64,000 nt of DNA from JAAXIE01 sp965263155 (GTDB lineage: Bacteria > Chloroflexota > Dehalococcoidia > Lucifugimonadales > JAAXIE01), in assembly GCA_965263155.1 (NCBI GenBank), contig OZ253586.1, positions 558,001-622,000 on the forward strand, given 5' to 3'. This document shows, in pieces, positions 26,538-35,323 of the stretch (within the stretch, counting starts at the first letter, position 1; the number at the start of each line of letters is the position of its first letter). The notes under the pieces are model-generated. The model was not told the DNA's origin and searched no databases. It worked only from the letters and a program-made list of their open reading frames with translations. Position numbers and translations under genes: made by a program.

Positions 26538-27902
26538 ATGGCTAGCAATCCGGTGCCTGAAAGTTTGCAGCTTCAGGCGCTACTCTCTTACCCCCGAGAG
26601 GATATTGGAGTCGAATACAAGGATTGGCTGGATTTGACTGCTGAGGCCGGTAGGGCAACGCTAGCCAAAGCGGCTATTGCGTTAGCGAATCACGGTGGTG
26701 GGTATGTCGTCTTGGGCTTCCGTGATGCACATCAGACCACATTGCAACCGAGTCCTCAAGATCCGGACTTGCCCCAAATAACGCAAGACAATGTGAATAC
26801 GGCTGTCGGTCGTTACACCGATCCCCCTTTACACTGCCAGCTATTCGTCGTCCAAGAGCCACAAACAAGTGTAAGTTATCCCGTGATAAGGGTTCCAGCT
26901 TCTGATGTGCCAGTGATGGCCAGTAGAGACCAAAATACTGCAGGCGTCGGACAACACAAAATATACATACGAAGGCCCGGACCGAAAAGTGAGGAGCCGC
27001 AAAACGCGGCCGAATGGCGCACCTTATTAGATAGATGTGTCTGGGCGAGGCGTCAATACATACTAGATGCAATTCGGGATATTGTCTTGGGTGTTGAAAC
27101 GGGTGAGGTCGCGCAAGATTTGGAAGCATCTCTGAGCGCCTATTGCGATCAAGCCTTTCAGCGGTGGCAGAAACTCACAGAGCAAGAACCTTCAGACTCA
27201 GCCTTACGGTTCCCACATGGCTTCTACGAGATCGGGTTAGGATTAATCGGCGCAGTACCGACAGAAAGCCTTACTGTGCTCAAAGAGGGCTTGGAACAGG
27301 CGCAAAGAATCAAGCTGCATGGCTGGCCAAGTTTCTTGGATATGAGTGGAGTCGAATGGTGGGAGCCTCATGTATCAGAAGGTCTAATAGAAGCATGGAT
27401 GGGACACAGAAACAGCGGAGTAGGGCCTGATGGCCCGGGTGACTTTTGGTGCGTTTCTCCAAAGGGAGAGCTTTACACGATTGTAGGCTACTCAGAGGAC
27501 GCCGATAGATGGGGACCACAGCGATACGAACCTGGCAAAGTCCTTTATGGTGACATACCTATTATCAAGTTGGCAGAAGGTTTACTGTTCGTCAATCGGT
27601 TAGCGAAACACTTCGAGGGCGTACAGCAAATCGGAGTCCGTTGCCGGTTTACTGGCCTTGACGGTCGTGGTCTGATATGGGTTGACTCTTGGGAGTTTGA
27701 TTTCCGAGACCGTGGGCCTGTATGCTATGACCCTGAAGTTTGTCTGACGGGCCAGGTCCGGCCGAACCAGATCGAAGACAATTTACCGGAAGCAGTCCAA
27801 GGCATGTTGAAGCCCTTATATGAGAAGTTTGCTTTCTTCGACCTTTCCGTTGATAGAACGCAAAAGGCGATACGAAATCTGCGAGGCTTCCGGAACGCAT
27901 AG
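26538..27902 (+). CDS. AlbA_2 (Schlafen-type) N-terminal domain protein, accessory
   Basis: The protein has 454 residues. Residues about 20-140 carry the AlbA_2/Schlafen fold: EDIGVEYKDW (the conserved Glu/Lys strand), then AKAAIALANHGGGYVVLGF and later HKIYIRRPGPKS. Family members bind nucleic acid, and several are linked to antiviral defence or transcription control. The remaining about 300 residues are not recognised. Base composition is visibly more A/T-rich than in the neighbouring genes, with codons such as AGA, ATA and TTA more frequent, suggesting horizontal transfer. It stands alone between a thioredoxin-like gene and a cupin gene. A role in phage defence is possible but not shown by context. 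Confidence 0.75.
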   Translation: MASNPVPESLQLQALLSYPREDIGVEYKDWLDLTAEAGRATLAKAAIALANHGGGYVVLGFRDAHQTTLQPSPQDPDLPQITQDNVNTAVGRYTDPPLHCQLFVVQEPQTSVSYPVIRVPASDVPVMASRDQNTAGVGQHKIYIRRPGPKSEEPQNAAEWRTLLDRCVWARRQYILDAIRDIVLGVETGEVAQDLEASLSAYCDQAFQRWQKLTEQEPSDSALRFPHGFYEIGLGLIGAVPTESLTVLKEGLEQAQRIKLHGWPSFLDMSGVEWWEPHVSEGLIEAWMGHRNSGVGPDGPGDFWCVSPKGELYTIVGYSEDADRWGPQRYEPGKVLYGDIPIIKLAEGLLFVNRLAKHFEGVQQIGVRCRFTGLDGRGLIWVDSWEFDFRDRGPVCYDPEVCLTGQVRPNQIEDNLPEAVQGMLKPLYEKFAFFDLSVDRTQKAIRNLRGFRNA

Positions 27903-27917
27903 CAGGAGGACCCCCCC

Positions 27918-28307
27918 ATGACGACTCCCAACCAACTTGTATCCCTCGTTCGCGCCAATGAGCGCATCTCAGACGACCGCGCGGCAACCCCCGGCATGCA
28001 CCGCCAGCTCGCCTATGACCGTGGCGGCGCGTGGGTCGGCGTCGTGCATACCGAGTCGGGAACTACCTCCGGGTGGCACCACCACGGCGAGTGGGATACC
28101 TACGTCTACATCGCGTCCGGTGCCCAGCGAGTGGAGTTCGGCGGTGGCGGTCAGGAGAACCTGCTGGCTGGGCCGGGAGACGTGATTCATGTGGCCAAGG
28201 GCGTGGTGCACCGCGAGTCGAACCCCGCGCCAGCGGAGACGGAGACCTTCGTGGTCCGGGTCGGTACCGGGCCCTTGGTGGTCAACGTCGACGGCCCCGA
28301 CTCTTGA
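27918..28307 (+). CDS. Cupin-domain protein
   Basis: The protein has 129 residues with a single cupin barrel. GWHHHGEWDTYVYIASG holds the histidines and glutamate of cupin motif 1, and the GDVIHVAKGVVHRE segment holds motif 2 with its metal-binding His. A clear AGGAGG precedes the ATG. It follows the AlbA_2 gene by 15 bp but has the high-GC codon use of the core genome. Small cupins of this kind are often isomerases, dioxygenases or ligand sensors; no specific role can be assigned. Confidence 0.85.
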   Translation: MTTPNQLVSLVRANERISDDRAATPGMHRQLAYDRGGAWVGVVHTESGTTSGWHHHGEWDTYVYIASGAQRVEFGGGGQENLLAGPGDVIHVAKGVVHRESNPAPAETETFVVRVGTGPLVVNVDGPDS

Positions 28308-28761
28308 GCAAGGCTCGTCCGCAGGCGCTCCAACGCCCGTGACATCCGCTCATTTACAAGACCCACACGCCATCCTACTCTTGAGATACCGCTGGGAGTT
28401 GACCCCTAAGGGTGTATCGCCCCAGCTTTTTGTCCGGCCAGCCTAGGAGGCATATCTTGCAAAGCCCCCAGCCACGCCTACCGATGATACGGTCAACCCA
28501 GCGACGAAATACGCGGAATTTGTTGAGGGAATAATCCTTGCATGTACTGGCCCGCTGCTAATCCGGTGGGCCTACCTACAGCAAACTCTACAAGTGTCGA
28601 GTGCCAGACAAAGCTGAAATGGGCACCTATTCTACAAACTCTACACTTCTCAGCTATGAAAACGCTTTTGCAGATACGACGAGTTTAGAGTGACAGATAT
28701 GACCGCCACTACACTCGTGGCCCTGCCCAGCTATGAACGCCACTACACCGTGTCGAGAGTG
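28308..28761. other. Intergenic region with short repeats, no gene seen
   Basis: The region lies between the converging cupin and MFS genes. CAAACTCTACA occurs at 28582-28592 and 28635-28645, and AGCTATGAA at 28652 and 28729. It also holds the degenerate AGCTAC-type locus described separately. No open frame with coding character and no clear terminator was seen. Confidence 0.6.
28652..28677 (+). repeat. AGCTAC-type repeat, locus D (degenerate)
   Basis: AGCTAT at 28652 and AGATAC at 28672 (20-bp step) flank GAAAACGCTTTTGC. The same core AAAACGCTTTT occurs beside AGCTAC at 62.9 kb, and GAAAAC begins the spacer at 58.7 kb. A third AGCTAT lies at 28729. Confidence 0.4.
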
Positions 28762-30075
28762 CTAGGTGCTCGCCATCGCTGGCGTGCCCCTCAGCATGGG
28801 CGGGCGCTCTCGCACCAGTACCAAGAGTCCAGCAGCCACCAGCAGTGCTAGGTTGATCACGATGGCCATCTGGTAGCTCCCGTACTGGTCGAAGAAGTAA
28901 CCCCCAAGGAAGGCCCCCAGACCTGACCCAAAGGGCATCACGGCGAACATGGTGCCGTAGATGGTCCCCATATGGCCCACGCCGAACCGGTCCGAGGTAT
29001 AGGCCGCGGTGATCCCCACCACCGCGTTCCACGAGAGGCCTACCAGGATTACTCCTGCCAGCAGGGCTACCAACCCCAGCGACGGGATGTTCAGCAGCGG
29101 TATCCCCATGGACAGCAGTACGATGAAGAACCCGAAGCCCCGCAGGTGATATGAGGCGCTGAGGAACTTGCGCCGTCCGAACTTGTCGGACAGATGGCCG
29201 AATAGCACGGTGCCGATGATGGCCCAGATGCCAATGAGGCTGAAGCAGGCTGCTGCCACCATTGGACGGTATCCCAAGTCTTGGAAGTAGGATACGAAGT
29301 GAGCATTCACGAAGCTCATCGAGTACCCTCAAACGAAGTACCCGAAGGTCAACCTCCAGAAGAGTCCTGTCTGCAGGGCCTCGCTGAAAGTGGCATCACG
29401 TCCCCTCAGCATCTCCGCGGGGTCGGTGCGCCGGGCGGCGGCCTGCTCTTGGGTGGCCCTCAGTGGTTCCAGACCCATGTCTTGGGGCTTGGTGCGTATG
29501 AACAGGATGCCCAGCGGCAGCACCAAAACCATGAGGAACATACCAAGGAACAAGTACCCCTCCCGCCAAGTGGCCACCTCGATGAAGGAAGAGGCCGCGG
29601 GCACTAGGATCACCGCTCCGATGGAGCCCCCACCAGTCAGTAGCCCTAGGGTGACGCCCCGGCTGCGGTGGAACCATGCGCTCACGATCTTAGCCAAGGC
29701 CGAGCCGGAGCCGAGGGTGATGCCCAAGGCCATGACGGCAAACACGATGTACAACTGGGTCAGGTTCTGCACTTGGGTCAGCACCAGCAGCATGATCCCC
29801 ATGATGGCCACACCGCTGAGGGCCACCCACTTGGGGCTGTAGCGGTCAGCCAAATAACCGGCGACGGGACGCAGCAGTCCCGACAGCATGAAGGTGGTGC
29901 CGAAGGCAAGCGAAAGGGTGGCGCGACTCCAGCCGAAGTCCTCGGTCATCGGCTTCATGAAGACGCCGAAGGAGAACTGGCCCCCAATGACTCCGAAGGA
30001 TACCAGCAGGCTGGCTGCAACAACGAACCAGCCGAAGAAGATGCGCCCGTCTCTTGTTACGAGGCTGGTGACCAT
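28762..30075 (-). pseudogene. Major facilitator superfamily transporter with an in-frame TGA
   Basis: The frame runs from ATG 30075 to 28762, interrupted only by TGA at 29329-29331, in the reading LTFGYFV-stop-GYSMSFVNAHF. A TGG (Trp) codon changed by one base would explain it. The whole would be about 437 residues with twelve hydrophobic segments. It has the MFS loop motif ADRYSPKW between helices 2 and 3 of the N-half, and LSDKFGRRKFLS at the equivalent place in the C-half. It resembles monocarboxylate/oxalate-formate-type MFS carriers. It lies downstream of the Rieske oxygenase cluster on the same strand and could have imported its substrate. TGA is a normal stop in other genes here, so recoding is unlikely. 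Confidence 0.85.
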
Positions 30076-30138
30076 GGCGATCAGGCCCTCCTCTAGAGCC
30101 TAGGTGACACGGGAGGTTTGGTCACGTATAGGCGCCCG

Positions 30139-31410
30139 CTAAACGCTGCTCCAGCGCTCGGCAGCCATCAGGTCGGCCCAGCGCTGATAGAAGGCACGGT
30201 GGTTGCTCTCACAGTAGCGGTAGTCGCCAGCCCAAGCCTTGAGCTCCTCGTTGAAACCCTCGTGGCCCAAGCCCATCTGGATGTTCACCGGCTGCCGGCG
30301 CGACACCACTCCACGGCAGGTCTGAGCACACTCCTGCCAGTTGTCCATGTCGTCCTGCTCGAAGGTGCCCGACGGGCTGAAGGTGCGGACGCAGTTCAGC
30401 CGGTGGGCTTCCTTTACCTCGGGTGGCGCATTCTTGTCGACGAAGCCCCACATCCAAATCTCAATCTTGCCGGGCCCGCGGGGGTGCCACACCCGGAAAT
30501 GGTTGGAGGTGGCGCGGGTCACCGAGAAGTTGGGGAACACAGTCGCCACGATGGGGTCGACAATTTCGGTGCGCGGTCCCAACAGACGTATGGACTCCGG
30601 GCGAATCTTCGTCTCCCACGACCGGATGTGGTCCACGGGCGGGCTGGTGAACTCGCCGGGAGCGTTGCACTGCACGCCGTGTCCGTTGCCGGGAGAGACG
30701 GGACGCCCGTAGCCGGTGGACTGGCCAGCTTGGGCCTCGCTGAAACCAGCCCGCATGGCCGAGGTGTGGGTCCACTGCACATGATACGAGTCGCCGCCAA
30801 AGCTCTCAGCAGGCAGCTTCCAGTTGGTGTTCAGAGTCCAGCGATACATGCCCCCGATGACCTCGGAGCCGCCCTCGGCGCGGTTGAAGAAGCTGTCGAG
30901 GTACCAAGTCATCTCCCCTAGGTAGTCCAGTAGGGATGGAGCTTCCGGGTCGAAGGTAGCGAAGTAGAGGCCGCGATAGTTGTCGATCTGGGCCACAGGC
31001 ATCAGTCCCCACTTGGAGGTGTCCAGCTCGTCGTAATAGGCCTCTTTGAGGCTGGGCACGGCGATGAGCTTGCCGTCATTGCCGTAGGTCCAGCCATGAT
31101 AGGCGCAAACGAAGGCCGAAGCATTGCCCGAATCGGCCCGGCATACTCGATTGCCACGGTGGCGACAGACGTTGAGGAAGGCGTTGATCTTGCCCTTGGA
31201 GTCTCGGGTGACGAGGACTGGGTCTTCGCCCATGTAGGTGGTAAGAAAGTCTCCCGGATTGGGCAACTGGGTCTCATGGCATAGGAAAAGCCAGCAGCGG
31301 GCGAAGATGCGCTCTTGTTCCTGCTGATAGATGTCCGGCTCGACATAGATGCGCCGACTGACCAGACCTTGGGCGGAATCCACCAAGCCTCGTACATCTG
31401 TTGCCACCAT
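30139..31410 (-). CDS. Rieske non-heme iron aromatic-ring-hydroxylating oxygenase, alpha subunit (paralogue 1)
   Basis: The protein has 423 residues from the ATG at 31410 with GGGGAGG just upstream; the start aligns with the beginning of the second paralogue. The Rieske [2Fe-2S] ligands are in CRH followed by CAYH (CRHRGNRVC and FVCAYHGWTY). The mononuclear iron site is DSYHVQWTH, the DxxHxxxxH motif, with its bridging Asp. Such enzymes insert oxygen into aromatic or other unsaturated or demethylatable substrates and need a reductase, often with a ferredoxin; none is nearby. It is the last gene of a Rieske-luciferase-Rieske trio on the minus strand. Confidence 0.93.
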   Translation of the reverse strand: MVATDVRGLVDSAQGLVSRRIYVEPDIYQQEQERIFARCWLFLCHETQLPNPGDFLTTYMGEDPVLVTRDSKGKINAFLNVCRHRGNRVCRADSGNASAFVCAYHGWTYGNDGKLIAVPSLKEAYYDELDTSKWGLMPVAQIDNYRGLYFATFDPEAPSLLDYLGEMTWYLDSFFNRAEGGSEVIGGMYRWTLNTNWKLPAESFGGDSYHVQWTHTSAMRAGFSEAQAGQSTGYGRPVSPGNGHGVQCNAPGEFTSPPVDHIRSWETKIRPESIRLLGPRTEIVDPIVATVFPNFSVTRATSNHFRVWHPRGPGKIEIWMWGFVDKNAPPEVKEAHRLNCVRTFSPSGTFEQDDMDNWQECAQTCRGVVSRRQPVNIQMGLGHEGFNEELKAWAGDYRYCESNHRAFYQRWADLMAAERWSSV

Positions 31411-31467
31411 GCACCTCCCCAATGGGCCGGTTTCAGGACAGTTATGGCCGGTTTCAAGACATATAGG

Positions 31468-32565
31468 TCAGGACAAGTGTTTTGTGGTGGGGTCGAAGTC
31501 CTTGAGGGCAGGGATGACCTCCGTGCCGAAAAGACGAATCGACCGCATCAGGTCCTTTTCCGGTAGGTGGCCGATGTTGAACTCGCCACAGAAGACGTTG
31601 AACAAGCCAGTCTCAGAGGCGTCGTGCAGCTTCTTCGCCACGGTCTGAGGGGAGCCGACAAACACCAAGGTGTTCTGATGCAGGTAGTCGAAGTCGTACC
31701 ACTTCATGCGGTCTGACTGGTCTTCATTGAAGCCCTCAGTCACTTGCTGCGTCCCCGCTTGGTAGTACTCGATCTCCTGACTCTCGGTGATGCCCATAGC
31801 CCGGCCATAGATCATCCTCATACTATGGAGCAGGTGGGGAGCAGCATTCTGCATCGCCTTCTCGTCGGTCTCATCGACATAGACGAAGGCGACATAAGCG
31901 ACGTTGGGGTTGTAAGAGTGATCGTATTGGCCCCACATACGCAGGTACTCTTTCACGCTGGGAGCAGCCTCTTCGCGCCTTCGGAAGAAGACGTAGCCCG
32001 TGTGGGCCCCCTCTTGGGCCGCGGCCTCTAGCTGGCTAGGTGACATGGAGAGGAGCCAGATAGGAGGGTGCGGCTTCTGGATCGGATCCACCGCTAGAGG
32101 GACGTCCTTGTACTGGTGGTGAGGTCCCTCGAAAGTGAAGGGCCGCTCACTGGTGAAAGCCTTGCGCAGCAGGTGCAAGGCCTCGGTGGCTACTGAGTGG
32201 CGTTCGTCCCAGTCGCCGCCGTAGATGCGGAACTCCTCGGGCGTTACGCCCGTGGTCAGGCCCACCTCCAAGCGGCCGTGGGTAATGTTGTCCAGCAGGG
32301 CTACCTCTTCCACTAGCCTGATGGGGTTGTAGAGGCCTACGGTATAGCCCATGGGGCCGAGGCGCAGCCTCTTGGTGCGGGCTGCAGCGCCCGTGCAGTA
32401 GGTGGAGGAGGTAGGCCGTAAACGGCTGAAATGGTGCACGGAGGAGAAGCCATAGTCGAAATTCACGTTGTCGGCCAGCTCTAGCTCGCGCCACATCTGG
32501 TCGTAGCGGTCAGCCGCCGTCTCGCCCTCCCGTGGAAAGGTCTGCGTGAAGTGGGCGAATTTCAT
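31468..32565 (-). CDS. Luciferase-like (LLM class) flavin-dependent oxidoreductase
   Basis: The protein has 365 residues and a bacterial-luciferase-type TIM barrel. It begins MKFAHFTQTFPREG, followed by SSVHHF, RLRLGPMGYTVGLYNP, and HGRLEVGLTTG with the flavin-binding region. These enzymes use reduced flavin and oxygen to oxygenate organic compounds, or act as F420-type oxidoreductases. Placed between two Rieske oxygenases, it probably takes part in the same degradation route; that is inference. The start codon has GAGGTG upstream. LLM paralogues are known to be numerous in SAR202-type genomes. Confidence 0.92.
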   Translation of the reverse strand: MKFAHFTQTFPREGETAADRYDQMWRELELADNVNFDYGFSSVHHFSRLRPTSSTYCTGAAARTKRLRLGPMGYTVGLYNPIRLVEEVALLDNITHGRLEVGLTTGVTPEEFRIYGGDWDERHSVATEALHLLRKAFTSERPFTFEGPHHQYKDVPLAVDPIQKPHPPIWLLSMSPSQLEAAAQEGAHTGYVFFRRREEAAPSVKEYLRMWGQYDHSYNPNVAYVAFVYVDETDEKAMQNAAPHLLHSMRMIYGRAMGITESQEIEYYQAGTQQVTEGFNEDQSDRMKWYDFDYLHQNTLVFVGSPQTVAKKLHDASETGLFNVFCGEFNIGHLPEKDLMRSIRLFGTEVIPALKDFDPTTKHLS

Positions 32566-32627
32566 TGGGGCACCTCCTCGTGCGCTATCGCCCTACTGCT
32601 TGTTCTGATAATTCTGTCGGTCCAACA

Positions 32628-33911
32628 CTAAACCTCCCGCCAGTTGGCGGCGCCCATCACGCGGTGCCAGCGGTCGTAGAAGGCGCGGTGGTTCTCTTCG
32701 GTCCAGCGATAGTCGCTCTGCCAAGCCTTGAGTTCTTCACTGAAGCGCCCATGACCCATTCCCATTTGGTTGTTGATGGGAACGCGCCGAGACATCACGC
32801 CACGGCAGGTGGACGTGCATTCCTGCCAGTTGTCCATGTCGTCCTGCTCGAAGGTGCCGGAAGGGCCGAAGCCTCGTGCACCTACCTGGCGTATGGCCTT
32901 CTTGATCTCGGGCGGCGCCAACTTGTCGGCGCAGGCCCAAGACCAGATTTCCACCTTGTCGGGCCCGCGGGGATGCCACACTCGCAGCAACCGGGAGGCG
33001 GTGCGCAGCATGGAGAAGTTGGGGAACAGCGTGCCCGATATGGGCTTCACCAAGTCCATGCGAGGGCCAAGACGGGCGCGCACTTCGTCGCGCACCGAGT
33101 CCTCGTACTCCCGCACCAGCGTCTGAGGCGGGTCGGAGTCGGAGTTGGGCTCGTGGCAGATGATGCAGTGGCCCCCTCTTCCGTCACCCCAAGGCACATT
33201 GAGCATGCTGCCCTTGCCATCGGCAGTGGCCGACGGCGAGTTGGAGAAGTTGGCCCGCACGGCGGATAGGTGCGTCCACTGGATGTGATAGGAGTCGCCA
33301 GCGAAGTTCTCGGCGCCGAACTTCCAGTTACAGGGCACCACCCATCGCTGGGGTGCGCCCAAGACCTCCACGCCGCCCTCGCGCCGGTCGAAGAAAAAGT
33401 CGAGGTACCAAGTCATCTCGCCCAGATACTCCAGCAAGGAGGGTGCTGAGGGATCAAAGGTGCCGAAGTAGAGGCCCTTATAGCTGTCTACTTGGGCGAC
33501 GGGGGCAAGGCCCCACTTGCTGGTGTCCAACTCGTTGTAGTAGGCCTCCTTGAGGCTTGGCACGGCGATGAGCTTGCCATCGGTGCCGTAGGTCCAGCCA
33601 TGGTAGGCGCAGACAAAGGAGGAGGCGTTGCCAGCATCGGCACGGCATACGCGGTTGCCGCGGTGACGGCAGACGTTCAGGAACGCGCCGACGGAGCCAT
33701 CGGTGTGGCGCACTACCAGCACGGGGTCCTCGCCCATGTAAGTGGAGAAGAAGTCGCCGGGGTTGGGTATCTGGCTCTCGTGGCAAAGAAACAGCCAGCA
33801 GCGAGCGAAAATCTGCTCCAACTCCTGCTGGTAGATTTCAGGCTCAATGAATATCTGCTTGTTGAGCATCCCGCGGTCGGTGTCCACCAAGCCACGTAGG
33901 TCCGTCGCCAT
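32628..33911 (-). CDS. Rieske non-heme iron aromatic-ring-hydroxylating oxygenase, alpha subunit (paralogue 2)
   Basis: The protein has 427 residues and is clearly homologous along its length to the Rieske protein at 30.1-31.4 kb; shared blocks include YHGWTYG and GKLIAVPSLKEAYY. Rieske ligands are in CRHRGNRVC and FVCAYHGW, and the iron site is DSYHIQWTH. The main differences lie in the middle of the catalytic domain (after LSAVRANFSNSP), where substrate contacts are expected, so the two may accept different substrates. It is the first gene of the trio, 62 bp before the luciferase-like gene. Confidence 0.93.
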   Translation of the reverse strand: MATDLRGLVDTDRGMLNKQIFIEPEIYQQELEQIFARCWLFLCHESQIPNPGDFFSTYMGEDPVLVVRHTDGSVGAFLNVCRHRGNRVCRADAGNASSFVCAYHGWTYGTDGKLIAVPSLKEAYYNELDTSKWGLAPVAQVDSYKGLYFGTFDPSAPSLLEYLGEMTWYLDFFFDRREGGVEVLGAPQRWVVPCNWKFGAENFAGDSYHIQWTHLSAVRANFSNSPSATADGKGSMLNVPWGDGRGGHCIICHEPNSDSDPPQTLVREYEDSVRDEVRARLGPRMDLVKPISGTLFPNFSMLRTASRLLRVWHPRGPDKVEIWSWACADKLAPPEIKKAIRQVGARGFGPSGTFEQDDMDNWQECTSTCRGVMSRRVPINNQMGMGHGRFSEELKAWQSDYRWTEENHRAFYDRWHRVMGAANWREV

Positions 33912-34079
33912 TTGCGCCTCCTTGAAACCGAAGAGAGTGGAACGCCCGAGAGAGTCCTAGACTGTGGGTGCTCAAGTATCGCATGCCACCACAAGGCGGG
34001 CAAGCAAGAATCGCTGTAGGTCTAGGACTGCTCGATTTGCCTACCTTTGGGCGGACAATCCTATGACTGCCTTCGTTGG

Positions 34080-34427
34080 CTAGTCCACGAATTCGGTGGT
34101 GGGGTTGTCCGTCGGGAAGATGGTGAACATACGGGCTTCGGCGTCTGTGTGGTTCACCAGCTTGTGGGGTGTGTTTGGCGGGGCAAGCAGGGTGTGGCCC
34201 GGCGTCACAGTGCGCGACTCGTCGCCCACCACCATCTCCACGCTGCCCTCGAAAAGCACGATGGCCTCGTCCGTCGGGTGAGTGTGCAGCCGGAGGGCCG
34301 ACCCACCATCCATCACCAACTCGCCCACAGTCAGGTTGGCGGCCCCTGCGTCCTTGTTCACGAAGCGCCGTGCCCGGCGTCCCTCGGCCTCTTCATATGG
34401 CGTATCGCTGTTGTTGATAATCGGCAT
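34080..34427 (-). CDS. Cupin-domain protein
   Basis: The protein has 115 residues with one cupin barrel. LRLHTHPTDEAIVLFEGS carries the His-x-His and Glu of motif 1, and TLLAPPNTPHKLVN carries the motif 2 histidine. GAAGGA precedes the ATG. It lies upstream of neither operon in an obvious way and stands alone between the Rieske trio and ubiE. A metal-binding oxygenase or stress-related role is possible; nothing more specific can be said. Confidence 0.85.
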   Translation of the reverse strand: MPIINNSDTPYEEAEGRRARRFVNKDAGAANLTVGELVMDGGSALRLHTHPTDEAIVLFEGSVEMVVGDESRTVTPGHTLLAPPNTPHKLVNHTDAEARMFTIFPTDNPTTEFVD

Positions 34428-34582
34428 GTTGATCCTTCCTCAGCGGGTGTTGGCACGATTCTAGCGGCGGCACGCGTTGTGGGCAACGCTTGGAGGGCGG
34501 GGCCGTACACCGTCGCGCCTTCGCGATTTACGTCCTCCTCCAACCTGCACGCGGATGACTGCCCGGCTCCACTCCCTCCGTT

Positions 34583-35317
34583 TCACACCACGACTCCCCA
34601 GTGAATGGCTACGGTCCCGAAAGCCAGGAGGCGCGAGCCGGTGTCCTGAAGGCCCGCAGCCCCGAAGAGCTCGCGGACTCCCTCGCGGGTGAGGAAGCGG
34701 TCGACTGAGCGGGGCAGGTAGGTGTAGGCCCGGCGGTCGCCCGCGACCAACTGACCTGCCAAGGGAACCAGCCAATGGAAGTAGGGGCGGAAGAGCGGGC
34801 GCAGAGGGCTGCCTTCCCGAAGCGGGATGATTTCCAGAATCACCACCTTGCCACCGGGCTGCACCACTCGCGCGAGCTCGGCCAGCGTGGCGTGTACGTC
34901 GGGCATGTTACGCAGGCCGAAGCCCGATGTGGCGCAGCAAAAGGTGTCGTTGGGAAAGGGTAACGAGAGGGCGTCGCCCACCACTAGGTTCAGTCTGTCC
35001 TTGGACTTGGCCCGGGCCATCTGCACCATCTGAGGCACGATGTCCAAACCAACCACGCTCCGAATACCCGGCTGGCGGTCGAGCGCTAATGCGAAGTCGC
35101 CGGTGCCGGTGGCGAGGTCCAGCGCGATGCCGGGAGGGCCGGTTGCGGCGATACGGGCGGCTTGGGTTCTCCACCGATAGTGCATACCGCCGGTCATCAG
35201 AGTGTTCATTAGGTCGTAGCGACGGGCGATGCGGGCGAACAGCTCCCGGACGTAGGCTCGTCGCTCGTCGCCCGATAACTCCGCCCCTGAGACCTCCGGT
35301 CCCGAGTTTTCCGACAT
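34583..35317 (-). CDS. ubiE: UbiE/MenG quinone C-methyltransferase
   Basis: The protein has 244 residues. It begins with the UbiE region ARRYDLMNTLMTGGMHYRWR, and the SAM-binding motif LDLATGTGDFAL follows. The later block VILEIIPLREGSP and the FRPYFHWLVPLAG segment are typical of the family. It methylates demethylmenaquinone or the ubiquinone precursor at the end of quinone synthesis. It is the last gene of the operon, 6 nt after ubiX. With a SAR202/Dehalococcoidia-like host, menaquinone is more likely than ubiquinone. Confidence 0.93.
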   Translation of the reverse strand: MSENSGPEVSGAELSGDERRAYVRELFARIARRYDLMNTLMTGGMHYRWRTQAARIAATGPPGIALDLATGTGDFALALDRQPGIRSVVGLDIVPQMVQMARAKSKDRLNLVVGDALSLPFPNDTFCCATSGFGLRNMPDVHATLAELARVVQPGGKVVILEIIPLREGSPLRPLFRPYFHWLVPLAGQLVAGDRRAYTYLPRSVDRFLTREGVRELFGAAGLQDTGSRLLAFGTVAIHWGVVV

Positions 35318-35323
35318 GTTCGC

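Noticed and set aside
24471..30075. Reassignment of TAG or TGA as sense codons
   Set aside because: Both codons end many intact genes in the window (for example TAG in glmS and tuf, TGA in ubiD, hepT and ubiA), so the two internal stops are better explained by mutation or error.
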